Below are positions 48,328 to 61,163 of a DNA stretch of 64,000 nucleotides, in pieces. Positions within the stretch are counted from its first letter, which is position 1, and every line of letters starts with the position of its first letter. The DNA is from Diprion similis. Lineage: Eukaryota; Arthropoda; Insecta; Hymenoptera; Diprionidae. A program made the translations under genes and the position numbers. The stretch spans positions 8,288,493-8,352,492 of the forward strand of contig NC_060115.1 of the NCBI RefSeq assembly GCF_021155765.1, read 5' to 3'. The notes under the pieces are model-generated. The model was not told the origin of the DNA. It saw only the letters and a list, made by a program, of their open reading frames with translations, and made no database searches.

Positions 48328-51300
48328 ATGGCCGACAGTGGAATTAGGCGCGACATTCCCATCAAGCTAGGCGAGTTCAGCGTTATTGATACCGAATTTG
48401 CAAATATTCGTGAAAGATTCGACGCCGAGATGCGGAAAATGGAGGACGAGATGTCCAAGTTCCGCAGCAAGCTCATGGATCGCGAGAGCAACAACTTCTT
48501 CAAGAGCACCACCAGGTAGACATTCGGTCCTTCGTCTCTTTATATTCATTCCTAATTCATTCGTTCATTCGTTCATTCGTATCGTATTCACCTGACCGCC
48601 CTAACCTAACTTAACCTAACCTAACATAACCTAACCTAACCTAACCTAACTTAACCTGTTACGCCGTGTTTGATAATAATTCTTGATCTTCGAGTCGAGC
48701 GCTTCTTTTGTTTTGCTCCTACTTTATTCGATCGCGAAACTAGTTTGGCGAGTATCTGATCGATCGGACCGATTTTCCGGTAGGTCGAGTTATACATTCA
48801 TGTGAGCGGGGAAGATCGATCGGTGATCAATGATTTTGATGACCCAATTGCGATTGATGAATAATGTGGGAAATATGAAAAAGAAAACGAAATTTTGCCA
48901 AAGATTTTTTTGCCGTCAAAAGGAGAAGCTTTTTTCTATATTTTATGTTTAAGAAATAGCTCAAGTTTGAATATGAAATTATGTAATTAAAAATACAATT
49001 AAACAATTGAAAATAACTGATAACTATACATGCATTTAAATACAGATGAAATGTTATTGACAATGAGAGATCAGGGTTACAGAAGTGTTGAAAAATGACT
49101 ACGGAGTTTAAAAATATGCACGATGTTGACGAAGTTATTTTTCGAAAGTTTTTATTTTCGAATCTTGCTTACGCGATACTAAAATTCGACGAAACTGAGA
49201 TTAGCAACATTAAAGTAAAGAAACGTTGAAATGAAATTCACTTTTTTGCAGCCTAGGAATAACTGAAGGATTTGAATTTGCCAAATCTGAATTTTTTTCA
49301 GACTGAATTACGGGCTATTAAATTTCAGAAAACTCTAAAACTGTAAGCAACGAGTTTTTCCAAAAATACACCGTTTCAATAAAGTTACAAACTTCAACCT
49401 CATTAAATTTTACGAAAGAACGAAGTAGCATCTTGCAGGTAGAAGAGGGCTTGAAAATGTCGCGTGCAGACTCGCAGCTCGCGGTTTTATATTTTCTCCA
49501 CCATTAATCGGGGATGTATCGATTAATCAAAGGCTGGCAACCCCTCGGCGGGAGTTCCAAAAGGTCCTCTGCAAACAGCCGCATGCCAATGACGAAGCGA
49601 AACATTGGATGAATTTTATTTTGCGAGCTCCGGAGTTTCTGGTTTTGCACTTGTTACATACATTCAATTACGATTATCGCAAATAATCACACGCGGTTCG
49701 CGCTGCTTACGAAAGCAACGATTTTCCCCTGCACTCTGTGTCGGATAAGAGGACGCTGATATACAGAATTGACCGATAAGCGATAGATCTTGAAAGTAAT
49801 GATATCGTCGAATCGGAGCTCTCAGACTTTGATCAGACCCAAGACGATCAGATTGCGCCCGGCGTTCGATCTGTACTTTTCACAGTAATCAAAAGCGTTT
49901 CATAATCGAAATAAGGCGACTGGAAAAAGACTTTGAGTGCGATTTTATTTCGAAAAACAATTCCGAAAAACAAATAACTCTGCAGAAAAGAAAAAGCAGA
50001 TTTTCTCCGTCGTTTAAGGTTTTTCCTTGCGGGCATTTACAGCGTTTTGTATAATTCCGCTCTTTAATTATTTTACCCGGAATAACGATGATCGTCGTGG
50101 TTTAAATCGAGCGTCGTAAAAAGTTCGTGCAATTTTATTCCCCCGTTCGAACTGAATTTATTCATCGTCAAAAATGGATTTGTCACATCGTATGTTAAAT
50201 TCCGTACATAAAATATGCAATCGAAAATTTTCTTGGGATACGAATTCACGATGCAAACCTATGCGTTCAAAATTCAATTAAACTTTAAAATTGCACGCGA
50301 TTTCAACAGTTTCAAAGCTTCAACTTGCAAAATTTCGATATATCTCTGGTTTAATTCCCACAGTGAGAAATAAAAGCCAACATTTTTATCCTAAAGCAAC
50401 GAATCTAATCAATCCCGTTAGAATTTTGCCGTTCAACTCTTGCGTTGTATACCGGTTTAATTTTTTTCTGCATATATCGTGACGTGGTTCAACGATAGAA
50501 TAAAAAATCAGCAATCGCGTGCCGAAGAAGGAGAGCTGAAAACGAGTATCAGGCAAAGAGTCTCGACCCGGCGAAGGTTTCCGTCGTTTTTGAGCTGCAC
50601 GAGTAGCGACAGATCGATTCTCCTCCATGGCTACGTCGCATAATTTTGTGAAATTCGTGAGGGGCTATTTGCGTTCCGACGTTGTTCAAGTCTAAGCCTG
50701 GCTCGCGAGTTTCTCTGTTTTATCATTTTTCAAAACTTTTTTTTATTTATACATTGATGTCGGTGCGCCGTGTAACTGAAAGGAGAAAATACAAAGAAAT
50801 AAAATTGATTTATGAAACCCGTGTGTGCTGGCAGACTGGCTTCTCTTCTCTATTTTCCCAAACTCCTAGTAAAGTAACACGGTAACAAAATTATTTTTTT
50901 CATAGACAGCAGTGAACGTAATAAGAACAAAAAAAATAAGATGATTTCACACGTATGAAGTAATGCGAGAATAATTACGCAGTATATATACATATATATA
51001 CAATATATCCGTGAATAATAAAAGAAGGATGGCTGATTAGGTTTTTCCTTATTGAATAATCAGCGTGTATATATATTTATGTATGTATTTTATTAAGTCT
51101 GAGTCTATTTATAGAGGTTCGGTCAGTCAGTCATTCGCATAGCAGAGTAAACGTGTAATTAAGAGAAGAGGAGGAGAGAAGAAGAGTTTTGCGGTTCTTC
51201 CGAACCGGTTAGATATCGCAAGCAGCCTTTCAACCGCGCGATGATATGAAATTCGAAGCGTGCGCGACTGACTCGGATACAAGAAAATACGAGTATCAGG

Positions 51301-54300
51301 AAGATAAGAATTGCAGGAGGGTAATGACAACCTGATGCATATGCATCGTGCGCATCGTTTAAAACGTTGCGAGGATGCCGCGGTTTTTCCTCGTTGAGGA
51401 AAAATCCACGTATAATTTCCATCTAATTGTTATTCACGTCGCTTCCTCTTCGAAATCATTTATGCACATGTGATTTTCCCACTTATTTTTCAAATAATAG
51501 AGATTCCATTGGCTTCTTTAACTCTTTCGAAACTATTTTTTAAAGCGGTAATTATATTATATAAAGATATATTTTTTCTCTCAATTTTTAACATTTATCG
51601 TATATATTGATTCATTTTTATGAAACAACTTATCGTCGAGCTTTCTCTTCGTTGTGATAAAAGAAAAAAAAAAAAAAAAAAAATTACCGTTGTACAAACA
51701 CCGAGATCTGTTTCGTAACACACAAACAAATAACTCCGCACTAAGCAAGCGAAGGACGTATTCATTATTTGCTTCACGGTAGCGAGAAGTGCCTAATTTT
51801 AATTCTTCACGTCCTGAATCCGAGGACGCGTTGGCCGGTCTTCATTTTCACTTCGCGATGTTACCTGCTAGTGCCGAGAGAATTAGTTTCTTTTTCTTTT
51901 TTGTTATACGTAAAACAATTGAAATATTATTTTATACGATGATAAATATCTATCGTAAGCAGCAGAAGAAATGGGAAACTGTAACATCGTTCATGCAGGC
52001 TGTTTGAAAAGTGGGAACACATTCACTCATCGTAGGAACGGAAATGAATCCTTCATTATCTTCTCTTGGCCGAGCGCCTCCAGCTCGCTTTAGAAACTTG
52101 TTAAAACGAAGCAGAAGCTTCCTTTCATGTCTAGGCTGTGCACACCTGGGACACCTAACCTGAGAGTTTTTACCTTTTGACAAAATTAATCGTGTGCATT
52201 ATATAACTCGCGTCTTATAGAAAACACGTGAATAAGTCATGAATTATTTTACCGTTTACATGCAATATTGATCAGCTCGTTTGCCTGCGCAGGTTAGAAT
52301 TATCGATGCGAATATTACTTAAGTTGTGCTTTCTAGGTTTGTAAAGAGGATTTGTATAGTTTCGTTTTTTAAACACTGACTTACACGTCTGTTTCTAGCT
52401 CTATTATACATATACAGGTTAAACAAAATTACACAATGCCGTACGTCGATGAAATATGAGGCTAATTATTTATTTTTTACACCTCTGCGTCGAGACTATC
52501 GTAATTTGTACGAATTTGAATTTTTTTGAATAGCTTGTTTTGTGTGCCAAGTGGTGGATACTAGCTTGTCAGTAATACACGATTTTGTATTTAAATCAGT
52601 GAAGAAAAATGTTTACTCGCTCTAACCACAGAATTAAATTTATCATTCATTTAAAATAAAATAAAATTTTTTATTTTCAATTTTTAAATGAATTGTTTTG
52701 TCTCAATGCAGAAAATTGCATGACATTATGAGCGTTGTTAAGTTTTAAAATGAAATTTTCTTACGCCTTCTCGATCTCTGCGTATTTTCACACGAAATAG
52801 TATCACTAATTACATTATTCGAGCACTCAGCGCTTCGTGTTGAATCTTTTTATCCCGTGCCGCGAAGAACAAAATCCCTCTACACAATGAGAAGAATTTC
52901 GGCAAGGTTCATTCATTTTCAACCCCATAAAGTACAAGAGAAACGCAGCATTGCGGAGCCTCGTATGCACGGGGTTGTTGCAGAATCTCATTTCGATGCC
53001 CCAGCTTTAACTTCCTGTTATCCCCCGGGATGAGGGCGGCGAAAGAGGGTTCGAAATTGCTCCGCGTCCCAGCTGCACCGCCGTGGGGGAGCTAAAACTG
53101 AATTTTCGGAATTATCGAAGAAGAGAAACGCGGCGGATTTACGATTGCACTGATTTTGAAAAATCATTTAAGGAAAAGAGTGTCAACTAGGGTTGGTGCA
53201 GCTATGTAATATGTTATAGGATGCTTCGTTTAGAAGAAGGCCCTAACAAAAAAAAACAAAAAACTTATCGTCGATTTCATAATTTGCCCAGTCAAGACAT
53301 TTAAAGATGTACAAACGAATTTTGAATAATTAAAAAAAAAAGGACCAACTTGAAAAAACTCAAAATTCAATCCAAGAGATTTTTATAGGTGAGAGGAGTG
53401 AAAAAAAAATTGTTCCTCTCAAACGAAACTTAACTCAAGGTATCCAAACTGAGGTCGCAAAGATCTCGATGACGCAGCTTAACAGCCATACATGTAAAGT
53501 CACGTGACTCATAATACGTACATTGTACAAAATCTACTCCCCCTCCTTCGATCTATCTCCATCTTTCTACGCCCACCTTCGACGTCTTCGTCCTTGTCGT
53601 TTCGACGAGTAGGTGCGTATATATATGCCTAGATAGCCGAGATTTCAGGACTTGGTGGTCAATCGTCCGACACTCGATACCTCCACGTGTACACCGAGTG
53701 CTTTTTTTACTCTCCTCCTCGACTCGCCGTTGTTCCGCGATTATTGATCCTGATTTCATCGCGGTCTTTGAGAAACAGTGAAAAAAGTGCTTACGAGACA
53801 ACTTTTCAAACATTCATTGCCAAAATGACACTCGACAACGAAGTGTTTCCCGGTCACCATCAAACTGTCATCCGGTTCTGGTACGTATCCGATCTTCCCG
53901 TGTTTTGCTCCCCAAATTTCACGCCATTTTTCATCTTGAATTTGCATCAGAGTCTGTGTAAGACTTATTGTTACACTTTAGTGACCGATCATTGCTTGCC
54001 AGATCTAGGATTATAGCTGCTCCAAGTGAAGTTGGCGCCTCTAATGAAGTGGAAAGTGCACGGCGTGATCGAGGGTCATTAACTCGATGCTAGTTTCCTG
54101 CTCTGCGTGCTTTGCCAATATATACATATATATATACACACATATACATATGGGATCAAAGTTTCTGCTCGAAATCAACTAAGTGAATTACTTATCGCTA
54201 AATTTATCGGCCGATAGTCGAAGCTTTTTCCGCATTTTTACCTCGATTAGAAAAACGAGCGAGTCATGAAGGATGGCCTCGTCCATCGGAGCAATTTCAT

Positions 54301-57300
54301 TCGCAAGAATCCTTTGAAACATTAGCAGCCAAAAGTTTTCTTTCCGTTTTAAGAAGTGACGAGTTTTTTTCCACCCCTCGAAAATCCTCGATTGAATCAG
54401 TTAAGTAATTACTATAATTATTATAATTATTATGTTTTCCTAGAGGAACGTAAATCTTCGAAGAATTATAAACGTGTAATACTTGCACCGAGATGCTGGT
54501 TGTCTAATATTAGAATCCGTGCTACTTTGCTGCACGGCCGAGTCAGTTATATTATATGTTGCGGCTGTAAACGCAGGCCGTGCGATGTAGATCCTAGGTT
54601 TCATTTAACACTAAGAGTTAATGGGGTAGACGGGTCGAGTAGAGTATAACTTCCGGTATATTGTAATTGGCGCCACTTCCGGTGGCCCAGTCTCGAACGA
54701 GATTGAAATCTACGTTACGAGAATGAATCTCACGTCCGGAGCATCTTTTCTGCCTATTTTCGTTCGATCGAAATGTAGGTCGAAAAAATTTTGGAAAAAT
54801 TTTTGCTGAGTACAAAAATGTCTCATGAAATATCTTCGAATTAAACGATACAATCGTTTGCTCATAAACTTTGTACTTCTTTTGTATTATTGAAAAAAAA
54901 AAGATCATTTTCATTTCACGCTGACGTTTCAAGTCTTTAATTTTCTTTTTCTCTTTTGTGGGGGGTGCGGGAGGAAAAATTTAACCATTCAAGATTTAAC
55001 GTCCTGCGTAGAATCGATGAGTAACTCGCTCCATGGTCACCATGACGACCTAAAAGGCTCTTCGATTTAACCCACATGCATACAAACCATTTTTGGACTC
55101 GTTTCTCTGTAGCGGTTGAAATACGTGAAACGAAGAATTGGCTCAGGGTTTTTCTCCCTGTGTGTTTCGCTCTCATTTTCTCCTCTCCTCTCCTTTGTCC
55201 CCCCTTTTCTTTGCACCATGACGCGGGATAAAAATAATAACAATTCGCGTCTCGTTTCTGTGTCAGTGTCAGCCGGTAAACCATATATGGAAACAATTAA
55301 TCGTAGCCACAAGAAGCGAACAGCGCGTTTATCCTTCGTTATACTTAATGCAGACGAGGAAGAAGGGATAATCGGTTCGACAATTTGCATTTTACAATTA
55401 GCTTGTTTTATTTTTATTTTTATTTTTTCTTTCGCTCACTTTTTTCAAGTCTTTGCAAATCCCTTCTCTCGGCGTATAAATCAATCGAATTTTCACCGGT
55501 TATCAGAGGTGTGGCAAAAAAAATGTTGATCACTAAAAAAGATTACAGCTTCACTGTAGCGATTTATTCGTTTCAGTCCCGTCATCGACGTTAATTAATC
55601 AGTAGCATTAATTTTCCAAGTCTTAAAGTTTTTCTTTTTACTCTTTTCTTATCTTCCTATATTTTATTCTCCTTGTAGAAACCTGTCGTTGGATCATAAT
55701 ATCATACAGTTTGAAGAAAAAATACAAAATTTAAATCCGTGAATTAATATCCGAAAAAAATAAATCCAATGTTAAATTTCAAGAGAAAACTTTTGCAACG
55801 TATCTGAAAATTTTCTTTCATTTCGATCACTGTCTAAGAGAGAGCACTTCAGCGGTATACAAAGAAAGAATTTAAGGTTAGGGCGAAAAGTATGGTGGGA
55901 GTGAGTTTATCCAGGGCAGACAACAATGCCGGGCCTTCTTTCATGGGAACGACTTGGGGTCTCGCGTATTTGTTCACCAGCAAAGGTCGTTATTCCGTTG
56001 GACCGAGCAACGATCACCTTCAGATAAATCTCCAGGGCTGCTGATCCTCGCAGCCACGGCTGGCTGCATTTATATTCTCGACTCGCTTCGAAGCATCTCG
56101 AGCTTTCTTTCTCCCAGCACGTAACGCATTTTTGCAATCGAAGATAGAATTCAGTTCAACAAAGGTCGAAGATCGGCATGATTGAATTCTTCCGGGAGAG
56201 ATTTTTATTGCTCTTCTCATCTCGACAAGTAATTGGCAGTATCATTGAACAAAGAAGGCAAAGTATTTACAGTTCGCCGTTACAGTTTCGCCATCTTTTC
56301 ACTCCAATACGAAGCATCAATTTTTGCCCAGTTGACTCGACGATTCGAGGTGACGGATATAAAAGAAATGTAATGCAACTCGGAAAACAAGATTGTTTAA
56401 AATGGTTATAATTTACTTACAATTTTTTTTTTTTTTTTTTACCAAACTTACTGTAAATTAACGTTGCCAATATCAGAAACTCTAGCATAATTTTTATGTA
56501 ACAATATAATTCCCTACAACAATTCTGTTTATACGAAATGAAATGTCTCTCGTTACTAGTTGAGATATATTGATGATGTTAGTCAAGTATTATATACGCA
56601 GGGTTATTGAACCGAGTTCACAGACGACCGTCTATCAATCCCTAAGACGATGTAATTTCCGGTTTAGTACCGTCTTGATTTATGTCTGAATACTCCGGAG
56701 CATATTTATACATCGATTCACATGTATGTATCTACATATAAATATCTACGAAAGTATATGAAAAAGTTTCTACTGCCAATTGACACGCCACGAAGGATCA
56801 GTTGAGTCGAGGGTCTGCCAACACCTGTATAGCGATAAATTATATGAATTTGTGTATGTATACATAAATACATATATTACTGTAATATATATACCAGGTA
56901 GACCTGATACGCGATTAGTGAAAAATTTCTTCCCGCTTTTTCGCGCGATCGAATTTATATAATACGCAGAGAATTATGGTTTTATTTAAAATATCAACTC
57001 TCCAAATTCCTATCAACTCCCATACATTTTGCACCCTCTAATCACTAATTATTAATGATTTTTCATACGTTTTTTTTGACTTGATTTAGGTTTAGAATCT
57101 AATTCGTAACCAAAATTTTATTCATAATGGTTATGTGAGTTCTTTCTAATGTTGTGTTATTATATTATTATACCTACAATTTTGTTGCTGGTAAAATGGC
57201 TTTCTTGGTTTTTATTTACACTGTAACTTTACTTTATTCTGTTTACTATCGTTTACGGTTATTCTTTTCTTTTCTTTTCTTTTCTTTTCTTTCTATAATT

Positions 57301-60300
57301 TTTCCATCTCTTTGATTTTACTCTATCCACATATTTATACACGTATACTAATAGTAAGAACAATAAAAACGGCTCGGTTCGATCGCACATTTTCTTCTCC
57401 AAAAAACGTTTCTATGTATATAATTAATGTGTAATAATTAAACAGTTAATGCGGTAAACATTTTTTTTTTCATCGTTTTAAAATTAGACTTATTGCGAAG
57501 AAAATGACGATTGAATTGCGTTGTGTTACATACCTATACATACATATATATATATATATGTTATACGGCATGCTATAATGTATAATATAGAGGTGTAAGG
57601 TGATTCGTAGGCATATAAATGAATCTGACGTAAAATTTACAGGATTACATGAGAAAGGCGAGGTGAAAATATTATTTATCTATCTTTAATAAACGAGGAA
57701 AAGTAGAAAGATGATGGAAACCGGGAAAAGCCGGGAAAGACTTTTCCTCATGTAATCCTGTATCTTTAGACACGATTTTTGCAATACGTTCACCCTGCAC
57801 ACGGATATAAAATGACACACAATGTACGAAACCGGATATTTCAGTATTCTTTGTTTATGCAACGACCTGGAATAATTAACATTCTTGTTATAAAGTCTTT
57901 TGCATTCTTTTATACTTGTCAGAAGCCACCGCCACTGATATGTTGAACTCTTTAGTTGGAAGATGAAACGAAATAATTCTTCTAACTGAGGATAAACTGC
58001 AATTTCCTTCAGGCTGTTATTATACTTTTACGTTCATCTCCGTTTTTTATGGAAGAAAAAAACCGACGAATCGAATAAGGAATCGAAATTCAATCCGCGG
58101 ATCAATAAACTTTGATTTAAATGCAGTTTAATGTCATTTCTGTGCCAGTGTAGTTGTGTAATGTTAATTTCGTGTCTAGATACAAATATAATACCAGCTG
58201 ATCACAATGGTTATAAGTAGTACATGTAATACATGTATTGTATGTATACTAGGGTGGTTTTTATTTTCGATCTTTCGGAGAATATTTACTTGGCTGTCCT
58301 CCAAATACGTTCCAGATGTAAATTAATTAATAAAAATATCCTTTGCAAAAGAAAAAAAAATAGATCAAAAAAAAAATCTATCACTGTGAGAAATCAGTTG
58401 TACCAAATTAGAATTTTAGATTTTTTTAGTCAGTTAAAAACATGTTATTATAAATGAAAAACTTGACAGACTTTTCGAGAATATTCAGGGTTAGAAAAAG
58501 ATACCTGAGCTTTCGAGGAAACTTTGATTTATTTTATTTTTGATTATGTGAGATTTGGACAAAGTTGAAAATGAGAACCATCACCCTAACGTTATACGTA
58601 CATACATTGAAAGTATGCGTATTGGACTAACATTAACACGTGTTGACGTTAACCCCACTCGCATCCCTATCTCGCGATTCGCGGGCTGATTGGCAATTGG
58701 CGTCTTTCTGCATACGGTGACTAACCTCGAAGTACGCACCACATGACAAGCGAGCACCGTACCTCGAAGTCGTCAACCGGTGATTGGGAGAGCCTGGATA
58801 GCGCCGCGCCGACCACAAAGTCTGCATTCGACACCTTCTCCAGGTGACAAACGAACAAATAATCAACACAAATGCTTCGCTAAGCGTCGCTTCCACATTA
58901 CGCATCGCATACGTACATGTACGGTGTCACGTGTACATACATGGATATACATATACGTCACTGACTGCAGTTGAAACGCAAGGGAAAGGGGTTGAAATTC
59001 CGAAATTGAAAAGTTCCGAAAGCGTCAAATTCCGAATTTGTTTGGTCGGCGAACAAAGTGAAGAAATCAAACTTTTTTCAGTTTTGAGAATTTCACCATT
59101 TTTATCTTTCTTTGTTTTGGATTTTCTATATTTTTTTAAGCTCAGAATCCTGGTTATTCTGATTTCCGGTTTTTCTGATTTTTACACCCACTCGTTGAGT
59201 AAACTAAAAGCTGTGTGAGTATATTTTAATTTTCGGAATTTTTCCTAATTTTGCCCGTATAGTAACTTGAATTTTCGAAATCCTTCATTTCGAAACTTTG
59301 AGCCGTCGGGTTTACGACCATTCGAAACTTCGTCGTTTTGTAAAAGTTTGATTTCTCTACTTCAATTTTCACCATCAAATAATTCGAAATCAGGCGCTTT
59401 CGGAACTTTTCAAATTCGGCTTTCGGAACTTCGACCTCGCCCCAACCGCAAGCAAATTTATTGTTACTACATAGTCGTGCTTTATTTTCACAAAATTCTT
59501 GTACTCAACTATTTATTTTTTCTTTTTTTTTTCTCTCTTCTTTAACCCGTCAGGTCAGTTTTTAATCGTTTTATTTATCATCGTCGTTATTGTTATTATA
59601 ATATATACATATATATCTGTGTTGAATGATTTTTTTTCTATTTATCTTCACCTCGACGGTTCTCTCAAAAACGTATCTATAGCAACAATTATTACTGTAC
59701 AAATTACTTCTTGCGGTGACTATCGTTATACGTTACAACAAACGACGTGTATCACCTCATCAAAGGAAGCGGAAATACCGGCGCAACATGATATTCAATA
59801 TTTTTGTGCAACAGTATTTAAAAGTTTACTCGTTATTCAATCACATACTCTCTTGTAACATGTACATACATACAACATTATAGTATTTCTCTTCGCAAAA
59901 GCAGCCGCTCTTTCCGTAAGGTATTACGCAATAATTAACACTTGGAAAATAAACAATCATACATTTTTCTCGGATTTTACATCTTACTTGCAACAATGTG
60001 TCTACACTGTATTAGACATTCATGATATTCACGCAATCCTCGCATGCTTTTACTGCACATTATTAGCTAATTCGCTGTGCATGATCCTCTAATAACTAAT
60101 TCTCAATTTATTGTCAGTCTCTTCTTCGCATGACAGCTGCTTCTCTTCTTGCTTTCGCATCGTTTATTCTATGTAATAATACTCATGTAGTTTTAGCTTT
60201 GTTTGGTACAAGTGTTGAAATTCGCCTATATATATGGATATGTATATATATAGTCGATTTCTCGTTTTATATTTCAGTGGAAATACAACAAGTTATATCT

Positions 60301-61021
60301 ATAAGTCTTCCTGTTTACAGGCACGGTACGATTGAATGCAGTTTTTTTTTTTTTTTTTTTTTTCCATCTCTTCTCTGTCGCTGATTGTGCTACAAACGTG
60401 TGTGACTTGGATCATTCGTCCTATCAATCACACATCGTTTATACTGATTACATAATCGTTGTTTAAGTTTAGAAAACAAATCTCCGAATATCTTCGTATG
60501 TAGAATTTTTCTGTTACACAAAGACCAGATAATGAACTTTAGAGCGCAAATTGTTTCTTAGATGCAATATAGTTTAATTATTTGTACGTATATATACACA
60601 ATAGATTATTTAGTATAGAGCGCTGTACAATTTTAGAAATACCGACTTATCTCGATCCCGCGCAGTTTTGCGATCTTTTTCTACACTCATGTCTCCTGTT
60701 GATTAAGATATAGAGGTATACTTGTGTAATATTATTGGGTGTGTAGTAGTGATAAAAAAAAAATAAGAAAAACAGAAAGCAATCCATACGACTAAGGCAG
60801 TATCTAACTATGAGAAATTCTCTCGTTTCAGCAAAACGACGCAAGAACAATCACAGAACAGCTCGCTGACCCCGCATCACGACTCTAACACATGGCTGGA
60901 CGGTCTCGACAGTCCCCTGATCCAGGACGAAGGTGGCAACAAATCGCTGAAGCTCCGTTTCGACGTATCGAAATACACGCCAGAGGAAATCGTCGTTAAA
61001 ACCGTCGACAACAAACTGCTG
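48328..61021 (+). CDS. HspB8: Small heat-shock protein, HspB8/CG14207 type (5' part; 3' end beyond window)
   Basis: Exon 1 is 48328-48515 and begins MADSGIRRDIPIKLGEF; the coiled-coil-like stretch ERFDAEMRKMEDEMSKFRS follows. The donor is ACCAG/GTAGAC. Exon 2 is 60832-61021 after TTTCAG, in matching phase. It contains SPLIQDEGGNKSLKLRFDV and KYTPEEIVVKTVDNKLL, which is the start of the alpha-crystallin domain, then GTAAGA. This N-terminus (IPIKLGEFSVIDTEF, IRERFDAEMRKME) is the signature of the insect HspB8/CG14207 family, ATP-independent holdases that work with the BAG3 homologue Starvin in chaperone-assisted selective autophagy. 126 codons are present. The rest of the crystallin domain was not found before 64000, so intron 2 exceeds 2.9 kb. 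Regulation: a heat-shock element and TATA box lie upstream, and an alternative first exon at 53825 is likely. Confidence 0.92.
48600..48657. repeat. Interstitial telomere-type (CCTAA)n tract
   Basis: About 11 units of CCTAA (TTAGG on the minus strand) with a few CTTAA and CATAA variants. It lies about 85 bp after exon 1's donor. TTAGG is the ancestral insect telomere repeat. Confidence 0.9.
51664..51684. repeat. Poly(A) run of about 21
   Basis: Homopolymer within the HspB8-like intron. Confidence 0.85.
53499..53508. promoter_or_regulatory. CLEAR-type E-box palindrome
   Basis: GTCACGTGAC, a perfect 10-bp palindrome with a CACGTG core. It matches the preferred MITF/TFEB site (CLEAR element) and sits about 120 bp upstream of the internal TATA box. 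MITF/TFEB control autophagy and lysosome genes, which would fit an HspB8 promoter. USF, MAX or other bHLH factors could also bind. Confidence 0.5.
53618..53626 (+). promoter_or_regulatory. Internal TATA box for the alternative HspB8 first exon
   Basis: TATATATAT followed about 27 bp later by TTTCAGGA, an initiator-like sequence near 53645. This is the normal TATA-to-start spacing. Confidence 0.5.
53825..53880 (+). CDS. HspB8: Alternative first coding exon of the HspB8-like gene
   Basis: ATG in a good context (GCCAAAATG) opens an 18-codon reading, MTLDNEVFPGHHQTVIRF, plus two bases. The exon ends exactly at a strong GTACGT donor (53881). The leftover phase (2 bases) equals that of the main exon 1, so it can join exon 2 at 60832 in frame. 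This would give a protein lacking the N-terminal region SGIRRDIPIKLGEF through KFRSKLM and replacing it with a short new leader. TATA, initiator and leader upstream support a separate promoter. It is not supported by any transcript data here; the reading beyond the donor has no coding character. Confidence 0.5.
56423..56440. repeat. Poly(T) run of about 18
   Basis: Homopolymer within the HspB8-like intron. Confidence 0.85.
57264..57294. repeat. (CTTTT)n pentanucleotide tract
   Basis: About six CTTTT units, pyrimidine only. Confidence 0.9.
57639..57761. mobile_element. Short inverted-repeat (MITE-like) element
   Basis: Left end ACAGGATTACATGAG and right end CTCATGTAATCCTGT are perfect 15-bp inverted repeats around about 93 bp of non-coding DNA. 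There is an imperfect extension (AAA versus TTTTC). A target-site duplication is not obvious, so it may instead be a hairpin-forming inverted repeat. Confidence 0.5.
58981..59450. mobile_element. Degenerate long inverted-repeat element
   Basis: The left arm (about 58981-59047) carries TTGAAATTCCGAAATTGAA and AAGTTCCGAAAGCGTCAAAT. The right arm (about 59372-59450) carries the reverse complement in the same order: GCGCTTTCGGAACTTTTCAA, then TTCGGAACTTCGACC. The arms are about 70-80 bp each, diverged, around a T-rich centre without coding capacity. It looks like an old non-autonomous foldback or MITE insertion. Confidence 0.5.
60342..60363. repeat. Poly(T) run of about 22
   Basis: Homopolymer about 470 bp upstream of HspB8 exon 2. 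Confidence 0.85.
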
Positions 61022-61123
61022 GTAAGATATTGCGTCTATTAAATAAATTAATGAACTTGTAATATCAATTAATTCCTCGTTAATTTCATGCAACGTTTTT
61101 TCATTCCGGTACGATATATGTAT

Positions 61124-61163
61124 CATTATTATTGTTGTTGTTGTTGTTGTTATTATTATATTA
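61124..61163. repeat. (ATT)n/(GTT)n tract
   Basis: Tandem ATT then GTT then ATT units. Confidence 0.85.

Larger units (their letters stand above)
48516..60831 (+). other. 12.3-kb first intron of the HspB8-like gene
   Basis: AT-rich. It contains a (CCTAA)n telomere-type tract (48600-48657), an internal promoter with alternative first exon (53499-53880), two inverted-repeat elements (57639-57761 and about 58981-59450), a (CTTTT)n tract (57264-57294) and several long A or T runs. No nested gene was recognised on either strand. Confidence 0.6.

Noticed and set aside
53887-54016. Continuation of the alternative HspB8 exon as one 109-codon protein
   Set aside because: Beyond the GTACGT donor the composition is non-coding and matches nothing; the spliced reading is preferred.
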